From Rhizobium sp. CCGE531 (GTDB lineage: Bacteria > Pseudomonadota > Alphaproteobacteria > Rhizobiales > Rhizobiaceae): a stretch of DNA of 64,000 nucleotides. Below the pieces are notes generated by a model, which worked only from the letters and a program-made list of their open reading frames with translations, was not told the DNA's origin and made no database searches. The DNA is taken from positions 1,217,001 to 1,281,000 of the forward strand of contig NZ_CP032684.1 in the NCBI RefSeq assembly GCF_003627795.1, written 5' to 3'. Numbering within the stretch: the first letter of the stretch is position 1; every line of letters starts with the position of its first letter. Positions 9,043-17,377 of the stretch are shown piece by piece. Both the position numbers and the translations under genes were made by a program.

Positions 9043-10274
9043 TGCTGTGCTCCGACGGAAATCGTTTCGGTTTTCTGACCCGACTGATCGTCAGCCGAGG
9101 CGACTTTCCGCGGCGTGCCATCGCTGAACTGCTCGACTACGCTCTGGCCGTCATTCAGCTGCACCTGTCCTTCCGTGACGACATGGTCGCCTTCCGAGAG
9201 GCCCTTGGCGACTGCTGTAAATGCGCCGTTCTGCCTAGCAACCGTGACCGGCGTCAGATGCACCTTGTCATCCTTGACGACATAGGCAAAAAAGCCATCC
9301 GGACCGGGGCTGATCGAAACAGTGGGCGCGACGATGACCGGCTGGTTGTCGTTGAAGTGCATGACGATGTTGACCGACTGGCCGGGCCAGATGGCGCCGT
9401 TCGCGTTGTCGAACTTCGCCTTGGCGAGAATGGTGCCGGAAGCCGCATCGACCTGGTTGTCGTAGAAGCTCATGGCGCCCTGGCGCGTCTTGCCTTCGGC
9501 GGACCGCGGCACGGTGCTGACCGGCACGGTGCCGCCCTTCATGGCCTCTTCGAGTTCGCGAAGATGGCTTTCCTGCAAATGGAACTTGACGTAGATCGGG
9601 TCATATTGCGCGATCGAAACAATCGCGGTCCCGGCGCTGACATAGGCGCCGACGCTGAGCTGCACATCGCCGAGGCGGCCGTCATACGGCGCCCGGATTT
9701 CGGTATGCTCCAGAAGCACCTGGTCAGATGCGAGCTGCGCCTTGTCGCCGTTGACTGTCGCAACGGCCGTATCGCGTGCCGCGACCGCCTGATCGACCGT
9801 CTGCTGCGTGCCGGCATTGTTGAGCAGGTTCTTGGCGCGGGTAAGCGCTGCTTCCGCCTCGACGAGGGTTGCCTGATCCTTGGCGAGGTTTGCCTTATCC
9901 TTATCGACCAAGGCTTGCGCTGTGCGCGGGTCGAGCTTGGCAATCAGGTCGCCCGCCTTGACCATGGCGCCATCCTGCGCCTCGATCTCTGTGATCAGGC
10001 CTGCTTCCTGTGCGGCTATGGTGGTGGTGTCCTGCGCATCGGCCCAGCCGGTGGCCGTCACATCGTTCGCCAACGACCTTTTCGTTACGGCAACGGACTT
10101 GACGGCGACGGCTTCGCGCTTGTGACCGCCCGCTTGCGTCGTCTTGCTGGCGTCTTTGGTCTCTGCGGATGCTTGGTCGACAAATGCGGAAAGAAAAGGA
10201 ATACGGTCGCGATAGCCCCAGGCAACAAGGGCGGCGACGACAAGAAGGCCGAGGGGAAGCCAGAATTTTTTCAT
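9039..10274 (-). CDS. RND efflux periplasmic adaptor (membrane fusion protein)
   Basis: Periplasmic adaptor of a tripartite pump, 411 residues. An N-terminal hydrophobic anchor (LPLGLLVVAALVAWGY) is followed by a lipoyl-like half-motif (EAGLITEIEAQDGAMVKAGD), a coiled-coil hairpin rich in Ala/Lys/Gln (about residues 120-190), the second lipoyl half (ITEIRAPYDGRLGD type) and beta-barrel segments. It is the first gene of a two-gene operon with the permease. No regulator gene is adjacent. Two palindromic motifs lie 230-260 bp upstream (10504-10535). MdtA-like by resemblance. Confidence 0.93.
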   Translation of the reverse strand: MKKFWLPLGLLVVAALVAWGYRDRIPFLSAFVDQASAETKDASKTTQAGGHKREAVAVKSVAVTKRSLANDVTATGWADAQDTTTIAAQEAGLITEIEAQDGAMVKAGDLIAKLDPRTAQALVDKDKANLAKDQATLVEAEAALTRAKNLLNNAGTQQTVDQAVAARDTAVATVNGDKAQLASDQVLLEHTEIRAPYDGRLGDVQLSVGAYVSAGTAIVSIAQYDPIYVKFHLQESHLRELEEAMKGGTVPVSTVPRSAEGKTRQGAMSFYDNQVDAASGTILAKAKFDNANGAIWPGQSVNIVMHFNDNQPVIVAPTVSISPGPDGFFAYVVKDDKVHLTPVTVARQNGAFTAVAKGLSEGDHVVTEGQVQLNDGQSVVEQFSDGTPRKVASADDQSGQKTETISVGAQQ

Positions 10275-10503
10275 ATTAAAGAACCGGTCGAGGCGAGTTG
10301 CGGGAAGCGCGATGACGTTGAAGTGTATTTATTGCGTCGCACAACAAAGACGAGCTTCGCCGCAATTCATCACATCGCTGTTACCGCTAACGTTCGGTAA
10401 TTCTGTCCCTATAACGTGAATTCGTGAACGTTGATCCAGCCCAATTTACCACAGTTCGGCAGGACGAAAAATTAAAGCTTGGAAAGCTTTGGGATTGCTT
10501 TCG

Positions 10504-10521
10504 TTTGTGCAGTGCAACAAA
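10504..10521. promoter_or_regulatory. 18-bp motif TTTGTGC-AG-TGCAACAAA
   Basis: Imperfect palindrome, 230 bp upstream of the efflux adaptor gene. An almost identical copy (16 of 18 bases, differing only in the central dinucleotide) occurs at 17286-17303 upstream of mgtE. The regulator is unknown. Confidence 0.45.
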
Positions 10522-10535
10522 TAGTCAAATGACTA
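10522..10535. promoter_or_regulatory. Palindrome TAGTCA-AA-TGACTA
   Basis: Perfect 6-bp arms with a 2-base spacer, directly abutting the motif at 10504-10521 and upstream of the RND efflux operon. Its symmetry and position suit an operator for a dimeric repressor or activator; which protein binds is unknown. Confidence 0.4.
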
Positions 10536-10701
10536 CTTTTTGATTGCCGTCATGTAATAATCGGACGGCTCGACGGCTGGATGCGGTATTTACAGTGGAG
10601 AGGTGGTCGCAAACCTCATAGCAGGTTGCCGTCATCGCTCACGTAATTGTGTTGTCGGGGCCTGCTTAAAAAGCCCCTTCTTTTGTTCGCGGTTGGCGAC
10701 C

Positions 10702-11490
10702 TTAAAGTGACTTTGCAGCCCCGCCGTCGCAACGGACCAATGTTCCCGTGACGTAGCTTGCCGGTTCGCTGCAGAGGAAGGCGGCCGTTGCAGCGAATTC
10801 TTCGACACGGCCATAGCGGCCGACGGGAATGCGCTGCTGACGCTCGGCGCTGACGTCTTCCAGGCTCCGGCCTCCACGCTTGGCAGCAGCCGTGTCAAGC
10901 TCGGCCAATCGGTCGGTGGCGATGCTGCCCGGCAGAAGCATGTTCACCGTGATGCCATGCGCCGCCACTTCGCTCGCCAGCGTCTTGCTCCATCCGGCAA
11001 GGGCCGGGCGCAGCGTGTTGGAGAGCGCAAGGTTGGGAATGGGCTCGATGACGCCGGAGGAGGCGACCGTGAGGATGCGCCCCCAGCCTTGTGCCTTCAT
11101 GCCTGGCAGCAGCGCGTTGGTCAGCGTGATGATCCGCGACACCATGGAGATGAAATAGGTCTCCAGCCGGTCGGCGGTCATATCCTCCGTCGTTCCAGGC
11201 GTCGGGCCGCCGCTGTTGTTGATGAGAATGTCGATGCCGCCGAGCTTCTCGGTTGCAGCCTTGGTGACGACATCAACGAAGTTCTCGTCGTTGAGGTCGG
11301 CCCAAATCCAATCCGCGCGACCCTTGCCTTCGGCATTGATGGCCCTGCAATTGCCGTCAAGCCTTTCGCCGCTGCGGCCGCAGAGCAGGACGTTCACGCC
11401 CTCGCGGGCCAGCGCTACCGCGATCCCATGGCCGAGCCCCTTGGATGAGGCAAGCACCAGCGCGCGCTTTCCGCCGATACGAAGATCCAT
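10702..11490 (-). CDS. SDR-fold protein with degenerate cofactor and catalytic motifs
   Basis: Short-chain dehydrogenase/reductase fold, 262 residues: Rossmann start RALVLASSKGLGHGIA, NNSGG at about residue 91, and a C-terminal DGG. The classical TGxxxGxG is L-A-S-S-K-G-L-G here (residues 13-20). The catalytic Ser is present (S144), but the YxxxK site is S157...R161. This matches a recognised SDR-like subgroup that resembles beta-ketoacyl-ACP reductases without the canonical tetrad. The ATG at 11490 is preferred over GTG at 11499 because AAGGG lies 8 bases before it. Enzymatic activity is doubtful or altered; substrate unknown. It is a single-gene unit, divergent from the ETF-QO gene. Confidence 0.88.
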   Translation of the reverse strand: MDLRIGGKRALVLASSKGLGHGIAVALAREGVNVLLCGRSGERLDGNCRAINAEGKGRADWIWADLNDENFVDVVTKAATEKLGGIDILINNSGGPTPGTTEDMTADRLETYFISMVSRIITLTNALLPGMKAQGWGRILTVASSGVIEPIPNLALSNTLRPALAGWSKTLASEVAAHGITVNMLLPGSIATDRLAELDTAAAKRGGRSLEDVSAERQQRIPVGRYGRVEEFAATAAFLCSEPASYVTGTLVRCDGGAAKSL

Positions 11491-11782
11491 CTTGATCACC
11501 CTTCATGCTATACGGAATTCCCGATCGGCTCTTATAGAGCGCCATCGGGCGATTATGGAAGTCACGCTCCGGAGATGGCGACAAATACCATTAGAATATT
11601 GACGTTGACGTAAGGGTAATTTAACTTGTTTCGCGCGGTGGACGAATTGGAGGATTGCCTGTCGCTTCCCGGCTCGACAATCCTCTCCCGTTTTGACAAG
11701 AGATAATCGAAACGGGGAAGACGCCCAAAGGGGACAAGGTTGCGATCCGATATCATCGGACGCCGCCAAGCGGAGAAGATGA

Positions 11783-13447
11783 ATGACTGACGCGAGCGAG
11801 CTGCCGGAACGCGAGAGCATGGAATTCGACGTTGTGATTGTCGGCGCGGGGCCTGCGGGCCTGTCGGCTGCAATCCGGCTGAAGCAGATCAACCCGGATC
11901 TGACCGTCGTCGTGCTCGAGAAGGGGGCCGAAGTCGGCGCGCATATCCTGTCGGGCGCCGTCGTTGACCCGATCGGTATCGACCGGCTGCTGCCGGATTG
12001 GCGCGAAGAGGAGGGGCATCCCTTCAAGACCGAGGTGACGGACGATCACTTCCTGTTCCTAGGCCCCGCCGGATCCGTCCGCCTGCCGAATTTCATGATG
12101 CCGCCGCTGATGAGCAATCACGGCAATTACATCGTCTCGCTCGGCAATGTCTGTCGTTGGCTGGCCGAGAAGGCCGAGGCGCTGGGCGTCGAGATCTATC
12201 CCGGCTTTGCCGCGACCGAAGTGCTCTATAATGACGAGGGCGCCGTCATCGGCGTCGCCACCGGCGACATGGGCATCGAGAAGAATGGCGAGCCCGGCCC
12301 GAACTATACGCGCGGCATGGCATTGCTTGGCAAATATGTGCTGATCGGCGAGGGCGTGCGCGGCTCGCTCGCCAAGCAGCTCATTGCCAAGTTCGATCTG
12401 TCGCGGAACAGCGATGTGCCGAAGTTCGGCATCGGCGTCAAGGAACTCTGGGAGGTCAAGCCGGAGAACCACAAAAAGGGTCTCGTGCAGCACTCCTTCG
12501 GCTGGCCGCTCGGCATGAAAACCGGCGGCGGCTCGTTCCTCTATCATCTGGAGGACAATCTGGTTGCCGTCGGCTTCGTCGTGCACCTGAACTACAAGAA
12601 CCCCTATCTCTATCCCTTCGAGGAATTCCAACGCTTCAAGACGCATCCGGCGATCCGCGGCACCTTCGAGGGCGGCAAGCGCATCTCCTATGGCGCCCGC
12701 GCCATCACCGAGGGCGGTTACCAATCGGTGCCGAAGCTGACCTTCCCAGGCGGCGCCCTGATCGGCTGTTCGGCCGGCTTCGTCAACGTTCCCCGCATCA
12801 AGGGCAGCCACAATGCGGTGCTGTCGGGCATGCTGGCGGCCGACAGGATCGCCGAGGCGATCGCGGCCGGTCGCGGCAATGACGAGGTGATCGAGATCGA
12901 GAACGAATGGCGTGCTTCCGACATCGGCAAGGATCTGAAGCGGGTCAGGAACGTCAAGCCGCTATGGTCGAAATTCGGCACGGCGATCGGCGTGACGCTC
13001 GGCGGTCTCGACATGTGGACGAACCAGCTCCTCGGCTTCTCCTTCTTCGGCACGCTGAAGCATGGCAAGACGGATGCGCAGAGCCTGGAGCCGGCCTCCA
13101 AGCACACGAAGATCGACTATCCGAAGCCGGATGGCGTGCTGACCTTCGACCGTCTTTCCTCGGTGTTCCTGTCGAACACCAATCACGAGGAAGACCAGCC
13201 GGTGCATCTGCAGGTCAGGGACATGGCGCTGCAGGTATCGTCGGAACACGACGTCTATGCCGGTCCGTCGACGCGTTACTGTCCGGCGGGCGTTTATGAA
13301 TGGGTGGAGAAAGACGGCAAGGAAACCTTTGTCATCAACGCCCAGAACTGCGTCCACTGCAAGACCTGCGACATCAAGGATCCGAACCAGAACATCAACT
13401 GGGTCCCGCCACAGGGCGGCGAGGGGCCGGTCTATCCGAATATGTGA
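11783..13447 (+). CDS. Electron transfer flavoprotein-ubiquinone oxidoreductase
   Basis: Membrane-associated flavoprotein passing electrons from ETF (acyl-CoA and other dehydrogenases) to ubiquinone. 554 residues, as in the mitochondrial enzyme. The FAD site is DVVIVGAGPAGLSAAIRLKQ near the N-terminus; the 4Fe-4S cluster ligands are at the C-terminus in RYCPAGVYEW and CVHCKTCDIKDP. The quinone-binding and membrane-dipping region lies between. GGAGAAGATGA precedes the ATG. A GNAT gene follows 6 bp after the stop and may be cotranscribed. Identification is firm. Confidence 0.97.
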   Translation: MTDASELPERESMEFDVVIVGAGPAGLSAAIRLKQINPDLTVVVLEKGAEVGAHILSGAVVDPIGIDRLLPDWREEEGHPFKTEVTDDHFLFLGPAGSVRLPNFMMPPLMSNHGNYIVSLGNVCRWLAEKAEALGVEIYPGFAATEVLYNDEGAVIGVATGDMGIEKNGEPGPNYTRGMALLGKYVLIGEGVRGSLAKQLIAKFDLSRNSDVPKFGIGVKELWEVKPENHKKGLVQHSFGWPLGMKTGGGSFLYHLEDNLVAVGFVVHLNYKNPYLYPFEEFQRFKTHPAIRGTFEGGKRISYGARAITEGGYQSVPKLTFPGGALIGCSAGFVNVPRIKGSHNAVLSGMLAADRIAEAIAAGRGNDEVIEIENEWRASDIGKDLKRVRNVKPLWSKFGTAIGVTLGGLDMWTNQLLGFSFFGTLKHGKTDAQSLEPASKHTKIDYPKPDGVLTFDRLSSVFLSNTNHEEDQPVHLQVRDMALQVSSEHDVYAGPSTRYCPAGVYEWVEKDGKETFVINAQNCVHCKTCDIKDPNQNINWVPPQGGEGPVYPNM

Positions 13448-13453
13448 GATGCG

Positions 13454-13981
13454 ATGACCGAGATCGGGCAAGACACCTGGCTGATCCGCCCAGCCAGGGC
13501 CGGCGAGCTGCATTTGCTTGCTGATATCGAGATCGATGCCTTTTGGGCTCTGCATGAGGCCGGCGCTGTCGCCTGCGAGCCGACAACCCTGCCTCTCGAC
13601 ACCCTGCGACAATCCCTGGCGGAAGACTTGCTGTTCGTTGCCGTCGACGGCGATAACAAGCCGTTTGGTTTCCTGGCCGGCCTACGGAAGGACGGTTCCA
13701 TATATATAGCCGAAATCGATGTCATCAGGCGCTGGCAGAAGCGAGGCGTCGGACGCCGGCTGATGGAAACAGCCATTGCCGCGGCGAGAGCGCAAGGAGC
13801 CTCAGGCGTCACTCTGACGACGGACCGGCAGGTGGCCTTCAATGCGCCGTTCTACGCTTCTGTGGGATTTCGCATCCTGGAGGGCGAGGATAGGCCAGCC
13901 GTTCTCACGCAGATTCTGGAAAATGAGGTTGCCTACGGCGCCGATCCGCTCAGACGCGTGGCTATGGCGGTTCGATTTTGA
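13454..13981 (+). CDS. GNAT-family N-acetyltransferase
   Basis: 175 residues with GNAT motifs: WLIRPARAGELHLLADIE at the N-terminus, FLAGL and YIAEIDVIRRWQKRGVGRRL (acetyl-CoA pyrophosphate loop, Q/RxxGxG/A) in the centre, and FNAPFYASVGFRI at the end. The family transfers acetyl from acetyl-CoA to amines; the substrate here cannot be read from sequence. It begins 6 bp after the ETF-QO stop. Confidence 0.9.
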   Translation: MTEIGQDTWLIRPARAGELHLLADIEIDAFWALHEAGAVACEPTTLPLDTLRQSLAEDLLFVAVDGDNKPFGFLAGLRKDGSIYIAEIDVIRRWQKRGVGRRLMETAIAAARAQGASGVTLTTDRQVAFNAPFYASVGFRILEGEDRPAVLTQILENEVAYGADPLRRVAMAVRF

Positions 13982-13983
13982 TC

Positions 13984-14047
13984 TTTGTTCCCTGAATTGC
14001 GTTGGAACAAACAGAAAGAGCGATTCAGTATTTCGCTGAACCGCTCC
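13984..14047. terminator. Two hairpins between convergent genes
   Basis: First hairpin: TTTGTTCC / GGAACAAA (13984-13991 with 14004-14011), 12-base loop. Second: an 11-bp stem with one mismatch (14018-14028 with 14036-14046), GAGCGATTCAG pairing CTGAACCGCTC. They lie between the acetyltransferase and the convergently read exporter gene and probably serve both. Confidence 0.6.
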
Positions 14048-14067
14048 GTATTTCCGCAAGGTGCGAA

Positions 14068-14982
14068 TTAGTGCTGAACGGACTTCCGGGCGAGCAGGCC
14101 AGTGGAGAGTGCGACGCCCGCGCCGGTTACGATCGCCGCCGCAATCCCTGCTGTTCCGATTTCCTCACCAAGCAGGAAGCCGCCGCCGATCGTGGCGAGG
14201 ACTGGCGTGATGGCGGTGAAGGCTGCGGCCTGCGTGCCGCCGAGAGCCTGCACGGCAAGGCCATAGGCGAGGGTGGCGGCAAGGCCGGACAGCAGGCCCT
14301 GGCTGACGATCTGCAGGCCGATTTCCGGCAGCGGCACCGACGTCAGCGAGCTGCCGAAGATGGCGGCCAATCCGACATGGATCAGGAACGACCAGACGGC
14401 GATGATGGCGCTTGATTGCACGGCGTTCAGCCCGGAGCGGCGGAAGGCATGGGTGTAGCTTGCCCAGAGCACGGCGGAAAGCGGCAGCAGCGTGAAGCCC
14501 TCGCAGGAGATCTGCACGCCATAGAGGCTGCGGGCAAGCAGGATCACGACGCCGGCGACGATGCCGCCAAGGCCGAGCCAGCGGGTGACATCGAGCCGTT
14601 CACGAAAGATCAGCACGCCGATCAGAGCGGTTGCCAGCGGCATGGAGCCGCCGAGCAGGATGCCGGCCGAGGAGGCGGGCGTGAATTGAATGGCAAGGGT
14701 GGTCAGCTGGAAGAAGAGGGCGCCGGAGCCGCAAACCATCAGCACCAGCAGTTTCAACGGTACGCCCTTCGGCAGCAGGCCGGTCCGCCACCAGACGGGG
14801 GCCAGCACCAGCGCCGGCACGCCATAGCGCAGCAGGCCAAGGTCGATCGTGCTCATCTGGGTTTCGGCCGTATGGCGCGTGGCCAGAATCCAGTTCGCCC
14901 AGATCAATACGGTGACGACGGCGCCCGCATAGCCGATCGCGGTTGGGGTTGCCTTGCGGGTGGAGAGAGACAAAGCGGTCAT
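14068..14982 (-). CDS. EamA/DMT-family transporter
   Basis: Ten-helix drug/metabolite transporter, about 304 residues, with two EamA repeats: hydrophobic helices run throughout and the family signature PLATALIGVLIFRERL ends the first repeat, with LGEEIGTAGIAAAIVTGAGV ending the second. These proteins export amino acids or related metabolites. The ATG at 14982 has GGAAGG 8 bases upstream; an ATG at 14988 is also possible but sits too near that site. It is divergent from an Lrp/AsnC regulator, the common arrangement of an exporter and its controller, so an amino-acid-like substrate is a reasonable inference. Confidence 0.92.
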   Translation of the reverse strand: MTALSLSTRKATPTAIGYAGAVVTVLIWANWILATRHTAETQMSTIDLGLLRYGVPALVLAPVWWRTGLLPKGVPLKLLVLMVCGSGALFFQLTTLAIQFTPASSAGILLGGSMPLATALIGVLIFRERLDVTRWLGLGGIVAGVVILLARSLYGVQISCEGFTLLPLSAVLWASYTHAFRRSGLNAVQSSAIIAVWSFLIHVGLAAIFGSSLTSVPLPEIGLQIVSQGLLSGLAATLAYGLAVQALGGTQAAAFTAITPVLATIGGGFLLGEEIGTAGIAAAIVTGAGVALSTGLLARKSVQH

Positions 14983-15095
14983 CGACATATCCTTCCAACG
15001 ATCCGATTAACTTTCGAATGAGGAAAAGATAGCGCCGAAAGCCGAGGCATGTCCTTGCTAGTTATGGCTCAGAAATCATGCTATCAGCAATAATA

Positions 15096-15109
15096 TGCCA
15101 ATATTGGCA
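15096..15109. promoter_or_regulatory. Perfect palindrome TGCCAATATTGGCA, candidate Lrp-type operator
   Basis: A 14-bp perfect palindrome in the divergent spacer between the exporter (starts 14982) and the Lrp/AsnC gene (start 15126). AT-centred palindromes of about 15 bp are typical of Lrp/AsnC operators. Position suits joint control of both genes. Confidence 0.55.
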
Positions 15110-15125
15110 ATTGGGTTTATTGGAT

Positions 15126-15599
15126 ATGCTAAAACTGGATAAATTCGATATTGCGATCCTCAACTGCCTGCAGGAGGATGCGCGCGCCACCAATGTCGAG
15201 ATTGCCGAGCGGGTGAATCTTTCGCCATCACCCTGCCTGCGGCGTATCCGCAATCTGGAAAAATCAGGGCTTCTGCGCGGCTACCGCGCCGATATCGACC
15301 GCAAGGAAGCCGGTCTCGGCCTGACGGTCTTCGTGGAACTCAAGGTCGGTCATCACTCGAAGGAGAATTCGGAAGCGCAGCAGGCGGCACTGCTTGCCAT
15401 TCCGGAAATCGTCGCCTGCCATCTGATTTCAGGCACGGCCGATTTCCTGGCGGAGGTCGTGGTGGCGGATCTTGCCGCTTACGAAAAGGTGATGTCGGAA
15501 AAACTTCTGGTCCTTCCGGGCGTGGTCGATCTGCGCTCGAACTTCGCGATCCGGACCCTCAAGACCAATGGCGTGCTGAAACTGCCGGTGCCGGAGTGA
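15126..15599 (+). CDS. Lrp/AsnC-family transcriptional regulator
   Basis: 157 residues. N-terminal AsnC-type HTH (LDKFDIAILNCLQEDARATN, then IAERVNLSPSPCLRRIRNLE) and a C-terminal RAM/ligand-binding domain (LTVFVELKVG, then IVACHLISGTADFLAEVVV). Lrp members sense amino acids and bind as dimers to octamers. An upstream in-frame ATG at 15078 exists; I prefer 15126 because it gives the usual length and leaves the palindrome at 15096-15109 outside the coding region, although neither start has a strong ribosome site. The divergent DMT exporter is the likely target. Confidence 0.93.
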   Translation: MLKLDKFDIAILNCLQEDARATNVEIAERVNLSPSPCLRRIRNLEKSGLLRGYRADIDRKEAGLGLTVFVELKVGHHSKENSEAQQAALLAIPEIVACHLISGTADFLAEVVVADLAAYEKVMSEKLLVLPGVVDLRSNFAIRTLKTNGVLKLPVPE

Positions 15600-15605
15600 A
15601 AATGA

Positions 15606-15629
15606 AAAGGGGCCGTCGCCGGCCCCTTT
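15606..15629. terminator. Bidirectional terminator between lrp-type gene and mgtE
   Basis: Perfect 9-bp stem AAAGGGGCC / GGCCCCTTT with a 6-base loop, between two convergent stop codons (15599 and 15651). A-tract on one side and T-tract on the other suit termination in both directions. Confidence 0.8.
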
Positions 15630-15650
15630 GTCGTGGGAGTTTCGTCATCC

Positions 15651-17024
15651 TCAGAGCATCGTGCCGCTGAGGATCATTAGAGCGACCGAGAAGTAGATCA
15701 CCAGGCCGGTAACATCGACCAATGTGGCGACAAAGGGCGCCGATGCACTGGCCGGGTCGAGCCGCAGCTTCTGCAGGATGAACGGCAGCATCGAGCCGGC
15801 GAGCGAACCGAAGGTGACGATGCCGATCAGGGCCGCAAAGACGGTAAGGGCGACCAGCTGCCAGTGCGGGCCATAGTCGAAGAGACCGATGTTCTGCCAG
15901 AGCACGATGCGGGCAAAGCCGACGAGGCCGAGGATCGCGCCGAGCACGATGCCCGTCGGCAGTTCGCGGAACGCCACGCGCCACCAATCGGAAAGCTTGA
16001 GTTCGCCGAGCGCCAGCGCCCGGATGATTAGCGATGTCGCCTGCGAGCCGGAATTGCCGCCCGAGCTCATGATCAGCGGGATGAACAGGGTCAGCACGAC
16101 GGCCTTTTCCAGCTCGCCCTCGAAGTGCTGCATGGCGCTTGCCGTCAGCATTTCCCCGAGGAAGAGGGCTGCGAGCCAGCCGGCACGCTTACGGATCATG
16201 CCGGCAAAGCTGATCTTCATATAGGGCTGGCCGAGCGCTTCCATGCCGCCGAACTTCTGCGCGTCCTCGGTCGTATCGGCGATCATCGTGTCGATGACGT
16301 CATCGACCGTGACGATGCCGAGCATCATGCCTTTATCATCCACGACCGGAAGCGCCAGCAGATCGTGCCGCCGGATCAGGCGGGCGACATCCTCCTGCTT
16401 CATCAGCGGCGGCGCCGTGACCGGTGTGCCCTTTTGCGCAACCGTCAGGATACAGGCATCGGGCTCGCCGGTGATGAGACGACGCAGCGTCACGACGTGC
16501 AGCAGCACATGCGTCTCGTCGTCGAGCACATAGATGGCGTAGACGGTTTCGCGCGAGCGCTCGACCTGGCGAACGTGATCGAGTGTCTGCGCAACGGTCC
16601 AGCTGGCGAGAACGCTGACGAATTCCGTCGTCATGATGCCGCCGGCCGTGCGTGGCGGATAGCCCATCAGGCCCTGGATTGCCAGCCGGGCATGCTCGTC
16701 GAACGTGGCGAAAAGCCGTCCGCGCGTCTCGACATCCATTTCGAGCAGCACGTCGGCGACGCGGTCGTTGGACATGCCATGCAGCAGCCGTGCGGCATCC
16801 GCATTGCCCATGACTTCGAGGATCGCGGGTGCGTTGCGCAGTTCAGGCCGGTCGAGAATGCGCACGGCGCGCTCTTCCGGCATTTTGGCGAGGATGCGCG
16901 CAGCCTCTGCCACATCGAGCACGTTCAAGGACTCGACGCGTTCCGCGATGCTTACGGCACGGTTGTTATTGATGAAGGCACGAGCGGCATTGCCGGCCCG
17001 TGCGGGAAAGCTGTTGATGTTCAT
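15651..17024 (-). CDS. mgtE: Magnesium transporter MgtE
   Basis: Magnesium channel/transporter of the inner membrane, 457 residues, standard for MgtE. Order: N domain (about residues 25-130, with repeated LDVAEAARILAKMPEERAV-like helices), two CBS domains (about 140-260, including VVDDKGMMLGIVTVDDVID), and five membrane helices from about residue 285, with the filter-region motif SSGGNSGSQATSLIIRALA. CBS and N domains close the pore at high magnesium. An 8-bp hairpin lies at 17044-17066, next to the ribosome site AAAGG, and may influence translation. Confidence 0.96.
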   Translation of the reverse strand: MNINSFPARAGNAARAFINNNRAVSIAERVESLNVLDVAEAARILAKMPEERAVRILDRPELRNAPAILEVMGNADAARLLHGMSNDRVADVLLEMDVETRGRLFATFDEHARLAIQGLMGYPPRTAGGIMTTEFVSVLASWTVAQTLDHVRQVERSRETVYAIYVLDDETHVLLHVVTLRRLITGEPDACILTVAQKGTPVTAPPLMKQEDVARLIRRHDLLALPVVDDKGMMLGIVTVDDVIDTMIADTTEDAQKFGGMEALGQPYMKISFAGMIRKRAGWLAALFLGEMLTASAMQHFEGELEKAVVLTLFIPLIMSSGGNSGSQATSLIIRALALGELKLSDWWRVAFRELPTGIVLGAILGLVGFARIVLWQNIGLFDYGPHWQLVALTVFAALIGIVTFGSLAGSMLPFILQKLRLDPASASAPFVATLVDVTGLVIYFSVALMILSGTML

Positions 17025-17043
17025 TATAGCTCGCCTTTCCGGT

Positions 17044-17066
17044 CGATCCGCCGTCGTAGCGGATCG
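17044..17066 (-). promoter_or_regulatory. Hairpin next to the mgtE ribosome site
   Basis: Perfect 8-bp stem CGATCCGC / GCGGATCG with a 7-base loop, ending about 20 bases before the mgtE ATG in the transcript and just upstream of the AAAGG site. It could be a translational control element or a simple leader stem. Confidence 0.4.
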
Positions 17067-17285
17067 TGGCGAGCCGACAGGAGTCGGTTAGTGCACGAAT
17101 GCTACTGACGGCAAAGGCAATCGACTACTACTGTCGCTAGGCATCGAAAGATGACTCCGGTTGATCGGTATGGAAAACGCTGTTCCCCACGTTCGGAGAA
17201 GTCGCGCCGAAGGCATAAAAAGTCAAGAGGTGGAAGCGTTTAAAGGCACAATGTCGCAGTAAAAATTTGTTTAGGCGGCTGAAAG

Positions 17286-17303
17286 TTTGTGCGATGCAAC
17301 AAA
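17286..17303. promoter_or_regulatory. 18-bp motif TTTGTGC-GA-TGCAACAAA
   Basis: Second copy of the motif at 10504-10521, here 262 bp upstream of the mgtE start. Sixteen of 18 bases agree, including both arms. Confidence 0.45.
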
Positions 17304-17377
17304 GCGTCGTGCAAATGCGTTGAATTGCAATGGCCGGATGTTCCGCATCCGGCCTGAATTGTCCTGCATTTCCGCCT

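Larger units (their letters stand above)
10275..10701. other. Intergenic region, 427 bp, promoter region of the efflux operon
   Basis: No gene is supported. It contains the two motifs listed separately at 10504-10535 and an AT-rich stretch around 10430-10560 suited to promoters of the minus-strand efflux operon. Confidence 0.6.
17025..17377. other. Intergenic region, 353 bp, mgtE leader
   Basis: No gene is seen. It contains the hairpin at 17044-17066 and the 18-bp motif at 17286-17303. Long leaders before magnesium-transporter genes often carry RNA control elements, but I cannot recognise a known M-box or ykoK-type riboswitch here. Confidence 0.5.

Noticed and set aside
13454..13981. GNAT gene as toxin of a toxin-antitoxin pair
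   Set aside because: No RHH or HTH antitoxin gene accompanies it; it follows ETF-QO by 6 bp and looks like an ordinary acetyltransferase.
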